Assembly (NCBI GenBank): GCA_020091685.1
Contig: CM034599.1
Coordinates: 4,868,836-4,932,835, forward strand
DNA: 64,000 bases
Reading direction: 5' to 3'
Source of the DNA: Lutjanus erythropterus
Lineage: Eukaryota; Chordata; Actinopteri; Lutjaniformes; Lutjanidae
Part shown: in pieces, positions 1-14,869 of the stretch
Layout of the letters: each line of letters begins with the position of its first letter
Numbering within the stretch: the stretch's first letter is position 1
Position numbers and translations under genes: made by a program
Notes under the pieces: model-generated
Seen by the model: the letters and a program-made list of their open reading frames with translations, nothing else
Databases searched by the model: none
Told to the model about the DNA's origin: nothing

Positions 1-3000
1 TCCTACTATGGCTGAATATCTATACAAATCACATTAAGTGACTCAGCGCCGTATGAAAATTTTAGGCCTGTAACCATGCAGTCACCTGACTGACTGAGTT
101 AGGCTGTGACACATACTCCAACTCCAAGTTTAGTGATCAAAGTCCAGTGTATATGAGAATGACCTCAGCGTGTGTGTACGTGTAGTCTGAAAATCACAAG
201 ATCTTGTCTAAACCTCTCTCTGACTGCAGAACACACCCTGAAATCTACCCTGAAGTTGTGTGTAAAGAAAGCAGACTTTGACACTGCTGTCAATAGGAAT
301 CTATGAGCCACCTTCCGGTATTGGATAACATCACCATTAAATCTGAGAATGGTGACCTCTGCTCTGCACCCGAGTCTACTTTAATATCCTACTTTCATTT
401 AGTTGATCACAAAACACGACGTATTTGCATTATGAGGTAGACATGATCTCCGTGTTCATTTCCTTTCATGCGGCACTGGACTTTTCCTGCACATGATTTC
501 CTGAATACAGTAGGAACAGGATGTGAAGCAGGAAGGACACAGCGACCAGGTGTAGCAACGGGAACAGCACAAACAAAATGATCACAGCGATAAGTCAAGC
601 CAACAATTCAAAGTTATTTGCCACTGTACCCAAATTACTTTAATAACATTCCTATTCCTAATTATTTAAGGTTAAATTTTTTTTTGCATGCTTATCACTC
701 ATAAACATACCAGAAAATGACTCTGAGTATTAACATTGTCAAAGCAGTTCTGTCATGTAAAACAGTCAATACTGTTTCAACATCAATTGGTGCTGCAATA
801 CTGTTGAGGTGGGTGTGTAGTCCAGTTTCACATTATTCAGACAGGCAGAGTGGAAACATGTCTTTACATGCTCAAGATATACAGCTACTCTGTAGGTTAC
901 GGCCTTCAAATCAGTGCCTGGGTTGTTGATGTCTACACAATGTGTTCTGTAATCCTTTTGCACAACATGGTAAAAATTGGTATGGTATTTTGACATGCAT
1001 CTGGGGCATCTCTGCAGAACTACATGACTTCATTATAATGCTGGTTTGTCACACGTTTTATCTTGATAAAGAAAAATGCATCTTCTGTGATTTGAATAGT
1101 GCATTTGATTTCAATCACATTTTGATTAGTTGTGAAGCCCTACTTTAAATTAACATGTACAAGTTATTGTTTGTGTAAAAGACAAAACGGAGTAGAGTAT
1201 GACCTGGGCATGTCAATATATTATCATTGTTTAATTACTACAAATGAACAGTAAAACTCATTAATCTGGACCTCAGAAATTCAGAATCGACTTTAGTCGA
1301 ACCATGTGTGAAGGTTTTGACTTTAAACAGGACATTTCTGATAAGCACACATTCATGTTTTATATCTGTCTTTGCAGAGTCCTGGTCGACAGAGTCCACA
1401 AAGCTTGAGATCACCAGTGGGAACAATCAGGGTTTAGACCTCAACACGCAGACATACTTTGATATTTCTCAGCATGTCCCACATGTTAACTACAGTTCAG
1501 ACACGCTACAAAGACTCCAACATTATCTCTTACATCAGTCTCAGTTTTTTACAATTTTCAAACACTTTCATTCACTAGTGCAAGATAAAAACAATATATT
1601 AAAATATAATAATAATAAATAATAATAAATTTTAGTTTGCATGGTTGACTTGTAGCAATAAACCGTGACGCCCCTGTAAAACTTGAGCTAGTGCTGTAGC
1701 TCGACCTCCTGATCAACCCAGGTTGGGCAGAGGAGACCGACAGTTCGACCAGAGAGCCAGGCGTTCCTCGCATTCCACACCTCGGCCCCAGGCAGCTCTG
1801 GTATGAGTATGACTAATGAGAGCAAGAAGGCCGCTAGGGTGTCAAATGTAGCACCCTTTGAGGTGTTAATGGTGTTTGTGTCTGATATATATGATTAGGA
1901 ATTCCAGCGTCTGTGGAGCAAACACAAGTGGATCTTGCTTCAAGCAAGCCTGCATATGATAACATGATACACAAGGCAGGGACATAGTTTGCATGCAGTT
2001 AGATCACTAGCGCTGCCAATTAAAAGTTTCACTGAAAATAATATCCAAAGCTGCACACAAGATAGCTCATAACAAACGTCACTGCAGAGGAATCACCTCT
2101 ATAGAGCAGTGCAGGTAAGTCAACCTGCAGCAACTTGTTGCATTCCCCCCCCTGTAAAAAAAAAAAGATGGACCTTCAGGCAATTGTGCAAGTCTGTATT
2201 TGTCTTTAAATGAGACATTTTAACTAAAGCATCAAGGAGAAAGTTGTGTACCAACCACAGGAATAATGAGATGTCACTCAGGAGATGCAGATGAAAGGTG
2301 AGAAATCAAAGTGACAGTAATTAATCACAACAGTGTTGTAGCAAGGTCACAAACCCAGGTCACCCTTGGATCACTGTAACTGCTGGGGAAAACTGGGAGC
2401 TCAATGATGTCCCATCAATTTTACTTCAGTATGAACAGATTGATGTCCCAAAAACCCAACACCAGTTCGGAGCTCTAGAAAATTGAGAGAATATATGTGA
2501 TTTGTAGAAATGCACATACATATCAGCGACTCTTGGCTTATTGAGCTATATCAGTTTATTTCAGTATCAGCGTACATTAGCCCATAAATAAATGTTATAA
2601 TAATATCTGACTTGACAGATTGTCAAAGCCTTTTTTTTTAATTCCTAGACAAAATATTTTACAAACACAAAAGTATTTTTGTGAAGTTTTTCGATGAACT
2701 TTACAACAACACATAAATGCTGTAATAGTGATATCAGAGATTTGTTAGATTTGGTTTAGTCAGCGCTGTGGAATATTAAATCATTCATCTTTGCTCGCTA
2801 CATGTGAGCCTTCCTTATCCTCAGGTGTGCATAAACTACAAATTATATGAACCTCTTTGGTACTGGCCATGAGAAGCAGATGAGAAGGATTACTGGTTAT
2901 CCGTATCAGCTGAAAAAAAATGTTAATGTTACTGCCCACTCAGAAATTTGTGAGATAAGAAAAAGCCGGCTCAAGCGAGAGGTGTCAAACCAAACTAATT

Positions 3001-3540
3001 TGATTCTTATTTTATTATGTAATGCAGTTAGATGTAACTCAGTGGTTTAGCAGTGTTATGTGAGGAACTGTAACTGCAGACTCAAACTCTGAAAAGTGAT
3101 GACCGGCCAGGGATTAACTTGTGACAGGAGTCTCATATTGGGAACTCATATGAGACGCTCTACTGAACACATTCAACCTGCATTCAGCTGCGTGTAAGAG
3201 GTCTATTAGTGTCAAATGGCCATAGATTCGCCAGCGAAATAAATCTGACAGCAATCCTGGCAACTGCTAACGAGAGTGGCTTAAAAGAGGGGAGACAAAA
3301 ACTGGAGGAAAAAAAAGCCTTAAAACCACTTGACAGCAACTTCCACTCATTCAGTTTATGCCAGCATTGTTTCTCAATTCCACTGATCTCATTAAACATT
3401 TGTATTAAAAATATATTGATGGCATTGAATAGTAGGCACATCCATTCATCATCAACAGTGACAACCATGGCTGTCAACCAGAAGTTTGTTTCTCTCTGTA
3501 ACAATTGGAGGTAGACCATAAAAATTCATCTTTCCATCTT

Positions 3541-3745
3541 GTTCTACAGCAATTGGACAGTCCTGAAATGTCTTGTTTTGTCCACAACCCAAAGATATTC
3601 AGTTTACTGTCATAGAAGAACAGAGAAATCAGAAAATATTCACATTTGAGAAGCTGAAATCTGAGAATTTAGTAATTATTTTTTATAAAAAATGCCTCAA
3701 AACAATTAATAGCTGATTAATAATCGAACAATTGTTGAAGCTCTA
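3541..3745 (+). mobile_element. MITE, AATCGATTA family, right-half copy
   Basis: Contains AAATGTCTTGTTTTGTCCAC, TATTCAGTTTACTGTCATAG and the terminal TTGAAGCTCTA. The left terminal part is missing. Confidence 0.75.
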
Positions 3746-4147
3746 ATTAATACAGGAGAAAGCTGACATTACACTGTATAAATACTATGATTAACAACTA
3801 GCAATCTACAGTGAAGGCAGGCTAACAGCAAGAGAGACGGGTGCAGGTATTAAGATTTTATCAATTCTGGTTTTTGTTAGAGATTCTGTTTATCAAATCC
3901 TCGTGTCAATTCTTGCAAAATTATGTGACTAAAAAAGAAACCAAACAAGCTAGCAAGAAAATCACCAGATAAAATCTGCCATAAATATTTATTTTACTCA
4001 GCACTTTGATTTATCGTGTGGAGAAGGCTCTTCCAGTTCTGTAATCAGACCTAAGGTGTGCAGGATCTATCAAGATCTTACACCTTAGTTGGCAGGCGAA
4101 TGGTTACATAGGACTGCCAGTAACGTCACACTCTCACAACACTGCTT

Positions 4148-4167
4148 AAAAAAAAAAAAAAAAAAAA
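4148..4167. repeat. Poly(A) run
   Basis: About 20 consecutive A bases in the coro1c intron. No adjoining retroelement body recognised. Confidence 0.8.
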
Positions 4168-5540
4168 GGACCCTGACAGACTAAACCAACCAAGAAATAA
4201 AATCATCTCCAAGGCAACCAGCCTACAAGTATAGGAAGCATGTTTAGCAAGACATGCAACAGATTTTATCCAGAACAAGAAATAAAAAAAATACTGCACC
4301 AACATATAAAAAAAGACACCCACACCAATAGCAAGAGTCTAAACTCTGCAGTCCAATACCTAACATGTCCATAACTACGCTACAGACATTTGTATCCTTC
4401 GAGAGGAATGTCTGATACCTAGAAAACAACCAGTTGCATAGCAACAAGTAACCCTGCAGAAAATGAGAGTGAATCACACAGCGATAGATACAAAGCACAA
4501 CACTGAACACACACAAAAAAATGGATGAACAACATTCCCTCAAGGCAAGAAGAGGACATTCTTTTCATTCACACAAGAGGCCTGCACACTTCCTTTCCTT
4601 GCAGCTCAACATGTGATTCACACATGCACACCACTAAAAGGGTCTGCATGCTGTCCAGTGCTGCTCACAGCTCCATGGAAATTTCCACTTTTACAAGTCT
4701 GTGTCTGTATGATAGGGCAGAAACAATACAGCGCAGCACATTACAGACAAACTGGAAACCTGAACTAAAGAGATAAAGCAGACATACCTATACAGAAATT
4801 TAACATAGATATACTATAGTACTGTGTATTCCTGGTGAATCTAGGTCACAAGATTGATTCCAGATACCATCTAAGACAAGTCCACTATTCCTGAAAACAT
4901 TTGAGACTGGTTGCCAGTAGGAAGTATTAAGGGCATTTGCAACACAAGACCAGGCCACTGAACAAATAAATGTATTTACTCATAGTCTAAAGCCCTGATT
5001 TGTTGGCGAGTTGGTTACTAATGACTGGTGACAAGAGGATACGCGCTTCCAGTAGGCCCATGTAAGTATTTTAAGACATTCAAAATCCAAGACAAGACAT
5101 CTAAAGAATATCAGAAGGGTCATTAAGTTCATTCACGTCTTTGATGAGACTGCACAGACTAGATATTGTATTCCCTGTGTCTCCACATCTTCCTACTGTC
5201 TCTCCAGAGCATGCTGTGTTAGAGTCCAGCACCTGTGGCGTAAAAAAAATGATCAACTAGAGAGGCAGACAACATATGAATGAAGAGATATTTTTAGAAA
5301 GTACTTGGAACACATGAAAGACAGCCAGTTTTTGAACTGCTCTTTTCCAGCAGACTTGCATACACACACATACATCAAACGTCTGAAAATAACATTTTAC
5401 ACACTATTTCCTATTTAAAAGCACCATAGTTATGCTTGCACCCATTAAAAAGCAAAAGGTATCAAGGCTAGATAAATACTAGGGAAAATGGGATTTTGGT
5501 TTTGTTTGGACGCTGTGCATGCATTACAAATTGTACCAAT

Positions 5541-5867
5541 GGCTGCAACTAATGATTGCTTTCATCATCGATTAATCGATTAGTTATTTGGTCTATAAAA
5601 TGTCAAATGTTATACAAATTTTATACAAAACTCAAGGTGATGCCCTCAAATGTCTTGGGGGTTTTTTGTCAGCAACCTAAAGACATTCAGTTTATTGTCA
5701 TAAAGGAGTAAAGAAACCAGAAAATATTCACATTTGAGAGGCTAAAATCAGAGAATTTTGACATTTTTTTAAACCCGAAGCCGACTCAAACGATTAATGG
5801 ATAATCAAAATAGTTGGCGATTAATTTAAAAGTTGATTAATTATCGCTTAATTGTTGCAGCTCTGTT
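5541..5867 (+). mobile_element. MITE, AATCGATTA family, full copy
   Basis: Ends GGCTGCAACTAATGATTG and TAATTGTTGCAGCTCTG are inverted repeats, with nested ATTAATCGATTA palindromes and the conserved core ACATTCAGTTTATTGTCATA and CAGAAAATATTCACATTTGA. I recognise this as a very common fish MITE. Confidence 0.85.
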
Positions 5868-7727
5868 AAATCTGTGCCTTTTCCCCCTCTCTTTTCATGG
5901 ACTCTGATGTCTGGGATCTAATGTCCCAGACTTCATCTGTTCTATGCTGATGCAAAAATATATATATATTTTTTTTAATTACCTGGACTGACAGCTCTAT
6001 AATATAAACAAATTTTAATATTATTCAGTAATCCAGCAGTCAGAGTGATTATCACATTAAAATAATTATTCTAATATGGCACTTGGATACAGTGAGCGAC
6101 TCTGTGACAGAGACAACATCTGACTTCAACCCAGTTCTCTCATCTTGGCCGCTCTTCATATTTCGGCCTATCCCAGAATTCACATGTGTACCGACACTGC
6201 ATGAGGCAGCCAATAGCAGGGCAGGGAGGAAATGGTCTTGGAAGGCTGTCAGGCAGGGAGCAGTGAATGACCATATATGGTAAAATCTGCAGTCAGCAGG
6301 ACTGAGCGGCAGAAGCGGCAAAGGCAGAGGCAACTGAGCAGTATAGAGGTCTTGGAAACAAAATTGACCAAAGTATGGGGAAAGACCATGGATATTATGC
6401 ACAGCCGGTGTATTTTTGTTTGTAGAGACAGAGCATAGCTTAGTTAGCAGCCAAACTTGTGTGTGTTAGAGACAGGAACAGAAATAATGTGTCACTGTGC
6501 ACACACCCAGGGATTTTCTAACAGCAAAGGTTGAGCACTGGATGAATGGTGCATTGAGGGATTGAATCCAAATCAAACACACACACTCCACATCTGATCA
6601 TCCTCTCTGTACAGAGGCAGCGTTTGAAGCACTAATGTAGAACATGCCTTCTACATTAAGCAATGCACTATGTGGTGTTATGGCTGTAGTTAAGGTCAAT
6701 CTTAAAAATAAACAGGCAAAAGAGGAAACCAAAAATGCTAACATTTGACAAAGTGACTAACACACTGTCTGCATGGAAAATAGATGCTGATGGCTAAAAC
6801 AGGAGAGACGGCATGGAATTTTTAACACTGGCATGCTTGGATATATCAAATAAGGGATTTCTAGCTAAGGGGTATAAATCACAACAACTGTAATGATTTA
6901 CTGAGACTTCCCTTCTCTTATGCTGGGCAGACAGAGAGGAATTATCAGGAACACTTGCTAGCTGCTGCATTCACTCCCACAGCTTCCTTCATATGGAAAT
7001 CAGGGAATAAATTAGCAGGCATCCTGCTAAGAAAGAGAAAGGGGGAGATTGAAAGCATGAGGCAGGGGAATGACGTGTTGAGCTGGACATCTGATGCCCT
7101 CTCTATAAATCCCTGTGTCCCGACAGGACAAAGTAACAATACTCGTGGCTGTGCTGAGTCACGGCGGCCTGCCGCAATAACCTCACCCTACTGTGACACA
7201 CAATGAGATGGCTCCAGTGGTTGAGTACTCAAAATGAGGCTCAGACCTCAGGTCAGGTCACAGATCCACAACATCAACCTCTGAACTCCAAGACATGCTT
7301 TTCCATCCATTTCCAGAAGCATCAAATTGTGACAAACTATAGATTTTTCAGAATGTAACCAGAGAAAGTACAATAACTTCAATATTTCGCTCTTCCATCG
7401 TCACTGCATCACAACAACAAAGACTGTGCAGAGTTGCATATGGCTTAATTGTGAAGGGGGAAGGAGCATCATCACACTACTGCCTCCCCCCAGCTGAAGT
7501 GTGGTAATGACAAAGGGCTGCGCTGGGACTGAGAGTAGGACAAAGGCCCTGAGCAGCTGGCTGCCCACAGAGACTGGGAGCAACACAGCATAGGCAGATG
7601 GGTTAGCCGGACAGATGCACCCTCACATTAGGGAAGGGATGGGGTGGGAGGGTGGGGGCGTTTAGGGGATGTGTGGCCTTGAAACAAAAATGAAATGAGA
7701 CCCAGGTGATCTGAGCTGGCAAACATG

Positions 7728-8022
7728 GTGGAAGAAGTACTTAGATTACTTAGAGTCATTAAAAAAAAAGTAAAAAAAAATCTCTGATTCCAGCTTCTTA
7801 AATATGAATATTTTCTGGTTTGTTTAGTCGTCCATGACAGAAAACTGAATGTATTTAGGTTGTGGTCAAAACAATTCATTTGGGGATGTCATCTTTGGGA
7901 AACTTGGGAAAATCTTTCACCATTTTCTTTCATTTTATAGACCAAATAACTTATGAATTAATAAAGAAAATGATCAACAGATTAATCAACACTAAAAAAT
8001 AATGGTTAGCTGCAGTCCTAAA
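7728..8022 (-). mobile_element. MITE, AATCGATTA family, reverse orientation
   Basis: The reverse complement carries GGACTGCAGCTAACC, the CATTTTCTACC-like centre, TCAGTTTTCTGTCATGG and GAATATTCATATTTAAGAAG motifs of the family. The right part is eroded. Confidence 0.75.
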
Positions 8023-11000
8023 CATATACTTTGTGATGGTCTAACATGTCAGTGGCTTTATCTGAGCAAAATTGTGTTTTCTTGACAAGCGCTGTTAAAA
8101 CTTTACATTTACTTTGTTTTTATGGTTGTTGGTCGCTCAAAACTAAGTATTTTTTACTATATATAATCAACAGTCAGTTGACATGAAACTATGCTGCCTG
8201 CTTTGCCAGGTCACTATTTATCTCAACTGGTTACCTTTTAAATAAATGTTAAATAAATATAACTATGAATGTACTGTATAAGCAACACTTTTATTTAAGG
8301 GAGGGTTAATTTTTGTTTGATGGTTTATTCTATACTATTACATAATAATAATTTAAATAATTTGTTTAGCATATTTTGCATCAGCTTAATCTAAAGCGGT
8401 CATATAAAGTTAGTGGAGTATAAAGTACAACATTTGCTGCCAAAATGTAGTGAAGCAGAAGTATAAAACAGGATAAAATAGAAATACAGAAGCAAAGTAT
8501 AAGTACCTCCAAACTGTACTTTAGTACAGTTCCTGAGTAAATATACTTAAGCTGGTTACACTGCTGACTGCAGGAGCAGTTAGGCGCAGATATTTATCCA
8601 CAAAGCAGAGATGTGTCTGACACAAACTCATTAAGTAAAACAGACCCTTAATATAGTCGGCACAATAAAAAAAAATGGAAAAACATAGACTATATTGATA
8701 TTAGCTTAACCACTTTCTAATTAAGAGGCGACATGATGATACTTTTCAGTTCAGTTTATTAGTAGTGATCTCAGGTGCTGGGAGCAGCTCTGTATTACTG
8801 ATCCACTGCAGTGCAGTCTGGTCATAGCGTTTGCAAGAACAGACTCGCCCCACTTTTAAGACCTGCATTGCCAGCTGAGGCTATACTGAGATTTCCATAT
8901 GGGCCTGCTTTGTTAGAAAAATTTAATTGAGAATAACAGAAAAAAAACAGGGAATACCCATTAATTCAAGCTCTGAAATGGACGTTGCTCCTAACTGAGT
9001 TTCTGTTGACATGCTTATCTGTAAAACTGGTTTAGTGGCAATGCATACTGGTCACACTGTTGAAAGTTTGACATACATACACAACATATTATAAATCTTA
9101 AATAACATGGTATTCCCCTTTCAGCTCCAGTGTCTCAAAGCATGGCCTGTTGAAATGAGGAAAACACTCCATCTGAAGGATTAGTCTGTGTCATGCCTGC
9201 TAGCTCACATGTGGGAAGATCTAAAAATCTAAACACAAGGGAGCTTTTTTTAATCTCTCACTTGAGGAAATTGCCCGAGGTTTGCTCTGCACATAAAGAC
9301 CTCAGTCTCTCACTACGGTAGTGAAAGTAGACTTTGTTCAGCCGACTCACCATTACTGAACTGGGACATGGCATGCAGAGGGCAGCTCATTCAAACACAG
9401 ACACAGAGAGGAGGGCACCAGGAGTGTGAAACCGGTCGAGCTCGCAGCCCACCTCCAGTACAAGCCCTGAATTGAATGAGGTGCTGAGAGGTGTAAAGCT
9501 GTGTGATGACAGGCCTAAGGATCCGGTCCCCTACGCCGGAGCCTTCTCAGATGACATGGCAGCTCACTGGTGTACACTAATTACAGGCCCAGGTTAGATC
9601 TGTCAACAGTATTGCAGTACTTATGTCACTCACAGTGTCAGGACCTGCCACTTGGCCATCGCTAGGAGCTGCCAAACAGAAACACCAGCAGCCAGCAATT
9701 CACCACTATCAACCATAATGACACCCAAGGGCTCTCTGGGGTACATGCCAGAGCCCCCTGTTGGATTCAATCTGACCTCTATTGCGCCTTAATTAGCCCA
9801 ATTATGACAGCAGGGCTAAAACAAAAGGGAGGGATGTATTCACCCAGCCAACTTGTTTACAGCTAAACACTCTTCAAATGCTGTCTTGCCCAACCCAGAA
9901 GTAATTCTAGTTGGAGTGGAGTGATTCCTTATAAGGAGGCAAGGATCAGCAGACTGTTCGCTCCAGGGCTTTGGAGTAGTTTCTGTTGTACACATGAGGG
10001 TGTGTGAAACAGCCCGCTGGTAAACATTAATCCCAATGTACACTGACATGAAGAGTCAGCAGTCCTGCTTCTAAGAGGTCAAGTCTTCAATGCAAATGAC
10101 GATTACTTTAAAACAAAACATGGGAAATAAGCTGTTACACTTATAAACAAAAAAAAAAAAATCAGAGGTATCAAGATTTTCTTAGTTCAACTCTCTCTAC
10201 TACTCTAATAATACCACACTATTGACAAGCTAACTGCAGGCAATGACAAAAAAAACCCACAAAACCTGCAACTTTCATCTTTTTTTCTTTTTGTTCCCAC
10301 CTTGTTTTACACTTCAATGTGTGTTAAATGAATCAATGATTCCAAAAAAATGATAAGAAATATGATAACAGCTCTCTGTGACCAGACTTCAAACTTGAAA
10401 ACTATGTTTTGCCATGTTTTATGTTGTTTTGTTTATTTTTTAGGTTAACCTGTTGAACTTCAGGGTTAGCGTGGTAAGTGGTTAATGTAGCGACCACCAC
10501 AGGCTGAGGAGATGGTGGACGAACGTTGTGATATTGAGGGACAGCCAAGAGAAATTGCGAACATTAAGCTTCATTTGAAGCAAACTAAATAATGAGCGTA
10601 GTAGGCCCGATGCTGCTGTTATTTTATGTTGCTTTTGGTGCAAGTTCATACTGCAGCACGAGCTGTGCTAGCTTTGTTGTTGTATGGGAGCCAGTCGGTT
10701 CTGCTCTGTGATCCTCGCTGCTGGTATGTGTGTGTTTGCGTTGGTGCTCAAAATAAATTTACTTCATGGATGTTCCCTGAAGGCAACAATACAGCCAAGT
10801 ATAAAAAGAAATGGTTAAGCTGCAGGAATTCATTTGGAACGCTGTCCAGCTATGATGACTATAACACCCAGCAGCTAGCTAACTCAAACCATTAAGTCGC
10901 ATGCCAGGCAATGGGATCCAAAGATAACATTAAACTTAGCATTACTGCCCCAAATTTCTTCATTTATCACAAATGAAGTAATCTGCCAAAACAGAAGAAT

Positions 11001-11861
11001 AGTGCTAAAACTGCATACCACACTATTGAGCCAAACTAAATAACCATAGGGGAAATTCTGTCACCGCAGCAGCCCTACTCTACCTTTTAAACTCTTTGTG
11101 TTTGTATTCATGTCAGGGCAAATGCAATCCCTCCCTTTGTAATATCAAGACCCCCCCCGCCCGCCCACCCACATCTAAAAATATCCAGATGTAATTTGAT
11201 CTACTTAAATCATCTGTAACCAAAGCATCATATGCATAACTGCACTCAAAAAGGGCACATGATGCCTTTAAAAGGTTAGCATTACACCATTTCAATGGAC
11301 CATTTCCCTCAGAAGAAGGACCAAACATTTTATCTTCAAACCAGTTCTATCAAAACATTTAAGATGATCAACCTGTCAGTACCATCAAAGAGCAACTTCA
11401 TTAAGATGGATATCACTGATCATTCATATGTGCATGTGTATTTATTTCAAACCACAAACCTGAAGTTTTGGATGGAAAAGACCACATGCTGAGAATTTTG
11501 TTTTTCTTGGAGCGTTACCAAAAAGTGTAATTAAACATGCTGTTTGCTCTGATACTGATTATTTAAATCAAAGCTTGGTACTGAAAATATCATAGCAGTC
11601 TGGTGTCTCTGATGTTGCAGTGTCATTAAAGCACAAAAATGTGCTCCAAAGTAAGCCAAACAAAGTAGCTGATTTAACCTAAGAACAAGTAAAAAAAAAA
11701 CACTGATTAACCAGTGCATTGTTACTGCTACTGATGAAGCATAAAGAAGCAGTAAATGCAAGCATGTTTACACATCCATTTGGTTGTCATTGAGTACAAC
11801 TCTGTCTAATGTCCCTTGTCCAAGCACACAATACAGTACTTATCCACTGCTGCATTAATTA

Positions 11862-12107
<246 letters not shown>

Positions 12108-12436
12108 TTAACATACGTTAATTCAAAAACATACAGTGTTGAAAAGAAGACGTCAGTGAATCGGTTTAAAACTGCAGCAACATGATGATAGTAGAAGTAT
12201 ACAGGACAGAGAACTGCAATATGACCCAGCACATCTACAGTGTAGACTATTGAGACCACAAGACGTCTCAACCAGAAACTGCAGCAGAACAGACTGAGGT
12301 CATATGTGAGCTTTTTTTCCACAACACGTTCTCTTGGCAGATGTGTTGACTCTCTCTCTCTCTTTCAAAGGAGAGCCACTACTGACACAGGCCCTTCTTC
12401 ATTTTCTTTCTATACCCTTAATTCCTCTCTCGGGCG

Positions 12437-12910
12437 TAGGGATGCCCCGATAGCGTTTTTTGCAACCGATCCTGATTGCCAATACACACTGCTTACCGAA
12501 GACAATGCTGGACTCCACCACTGCATATGCACACGTTGCTCACAGGCACATTCACGACAATGTACTGTGTGCAGGTACTAGTTTGACTTCAAGTTGGACT
12601 TTCTGCCAGAAATCATTTCATTAGGAAGGTTTTTTGGAAGTGTTGAGCATATATTTAGATTAAAGAGGCTTGGATAATACTGCACCAGTTGTGTGAGTTC
12701 TTAAATGGATGCCATCAACTTCAACAAGTCATTCACATGGAGGCAACACTGGGTAAGTACTTGATAAACCAACTCAACTGAGAATTGGCTCAAGTGTTTT
12801 TGGGTCATCATCAGTTTTCCTTTTAATCAGAAAGTATTAATACAGACCTCCAGCTTGCATATTTTCACTGAATATTTGATAGAAATCAGTATCCAATCGA
12901 TCTGGGCATA
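12437..12910. mobile_element. hAT-like MITE, TAGGGATGC..CCGAT ends
   Basis: The left end TAGGGATGCCCCGATAGCG and the right part CAGTATCCAATCGATCTGGG are recognisable decayed inverted ends of the common TAGGGATGCACCGATA fish family. It lies about 350 bases upstream of coro1c coding exon 2. Confidence 0.55.
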
Positions 12911-13710
12911 CATGTTGAGTGAGACTCAAGCCAAAAATGAGTCGGCCCACTTAACAACACTCACTTTTCTCCTTACCCCTGTGATGACAGAGCAAGCATT
13001 CAGACATCCTTCAATCATAAATTACAAGCTGCAGTAGACCACAAACAACCTCCATCAGGTTATGGGTCTGGATCCCCTGGAAAAGTCGTACAAATTCACT
13101 CATTACTAAACTCAAAAAAGTCAGATTTCACAAAGTTACAGCGTGTGAATAATAAACAACAAAACAAACACGCTTGATGATTTTTCATGGGACTTCAAAC
13201 TCTTTGCACTGTCTGGCTGTTTCTTTTCATCTTCAGTTGTGCCAAATATTAAACATCTGAAATACTAGCACGCTTTATATGTGGCACACTGAGAAAGAGC
13301 CACATCCAAAGGAAAATAGGACATTCCCAATCCAAACAAAAACAGACTTTGTAGCTGGTTCAGCTAAAATCTTCACCAAGACAAGAATCTGCTGGCAGAC
13401 AAGAGAGCTTTGGAAAACAAGCCCATTCAAAAGCTACAAGTCCAAGTGCTGTGCTTACAACAACAGACCACTTCCAAAGATAATGGATAGCTGTCCAGTT
13501 TCAGATAAACTGGCCAGAAACACTGTCCAATCTGACCTACAACCTAAAGAAAGACAAAAGCTCTCAAGTGGTCTCTGTTTTGTGGAGCTCCTCAATCTTT
13601 TTTTTTCATTTTTTGACACAGCACATGGTAACAGTTTCCCAGCCTGAATCACGAACATGATAAAATCACAGCACAGGATGTGGGATATGCTTTGGAGGTG
13701 GTTTTCTATT

Positions 13711-13742
13711 GTGTGTGTGTGTGAGTGTGTGTGTGCGTGTGT
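13711..13742. repeat. (GT)n microsatellite, interrupted
   Basis: GT repeat with an A and a C interruption, so likely more stable than the pure CA tracts. Confidence 0.9.
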
Positions 13743-14869
13743 CAAAAGAGAGACAGAGTGAGCAAGAAGGGCTTGCATGGCATGTTTCCGACAGAACAAG
13801 GATCACAACACAAGCAGGAAGTTCTTCCTGTAGGGATGTGGGCGTGTCCCAACAGCCCAACAACTGGTCTGTAAAACACGTCAGTCCTTACAACTGTTTA
13901 TTTTTGATGTCTCCAAACAATGATGGTGGGCCAGAAGACAAATTTGTTCAAATTAGATAAAACAGTTAATGTCACTTGACATGAAGTTTTAATCTTCCTT
14001 AAACTGAGGATTTTCCGGTTTTCACTTTACTTACATAAGATTCTCTAAATCCTCCTCTAAATTTATCTGGATCAGACAAGAGTTTGTCGAGGAAACTGAA
14101 TTTGATTACTCCGGGAAAGGCTGACTCAGACCAAGAGCAACTGACTGTCATCCAACTCTAAACAGTCTCCAGAAATCCTGCGAGATACATTACAGTTAAA
14201 AAAAAGAAGACACAGCATTCTCAAACACAATGTACAGACTCGTACAAAAATAATCCCTCTGACTTCAGGAAGAATCAGCCTTCAATCACTGCTAAGAAAA
14301 CCTTACACAGGGCTCCACAATAAAGATTGCCTGGGGCAAGTAAAATGTCAGTCAGGCTAGAAAAATCTAGCAATCTAGTTGTTAAAAAAGAAAGAGTTTT
14401 TCTCCAGAGCTGATGATGGAAATAACCAAGAAACAAGCCATCTTACTTAATTCACACCTCTGTTGAGAATTACACACGTGCAGTGCCGATTGGGCACTCA
14501 CAAGAAAATGGCTGCAGGTGAAAGCAAAGTTTATGAGCTGAAACACAGGCGAACATTTTAGTTATCCTGGAAACAGGAGTCTATTTGGGTAGTGTTAGAG
14601 GAAGTGAGTGAAACTCCAACTACATAGTTGGAGTGCACAGTTTACCACAAGTTGGAGAGCAAGGCAGGTAAAACAGGGACATTTTTTCAGAGGAAAGTCC
14701 AAAAAACATCGCTGGAGTGCCACAACAAGAGCTGACAGCATCTCGCCTGCATAGCAGCTAAATGGGCTGCCAGCAACCTCTGCATACGACTGCTTCTCAA
14801 CATGACTGACCTGGGCACACAGTACCACATGGCATGGCTTGTCATAGGCATTATTTGATAACCGCTAAT

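Noticed and set aside
13279-13647. 122-codon + strand ATG-free frame near a GT repeat
   Set aside because: No domain, no splice signals and low-complexity end; likely chance.
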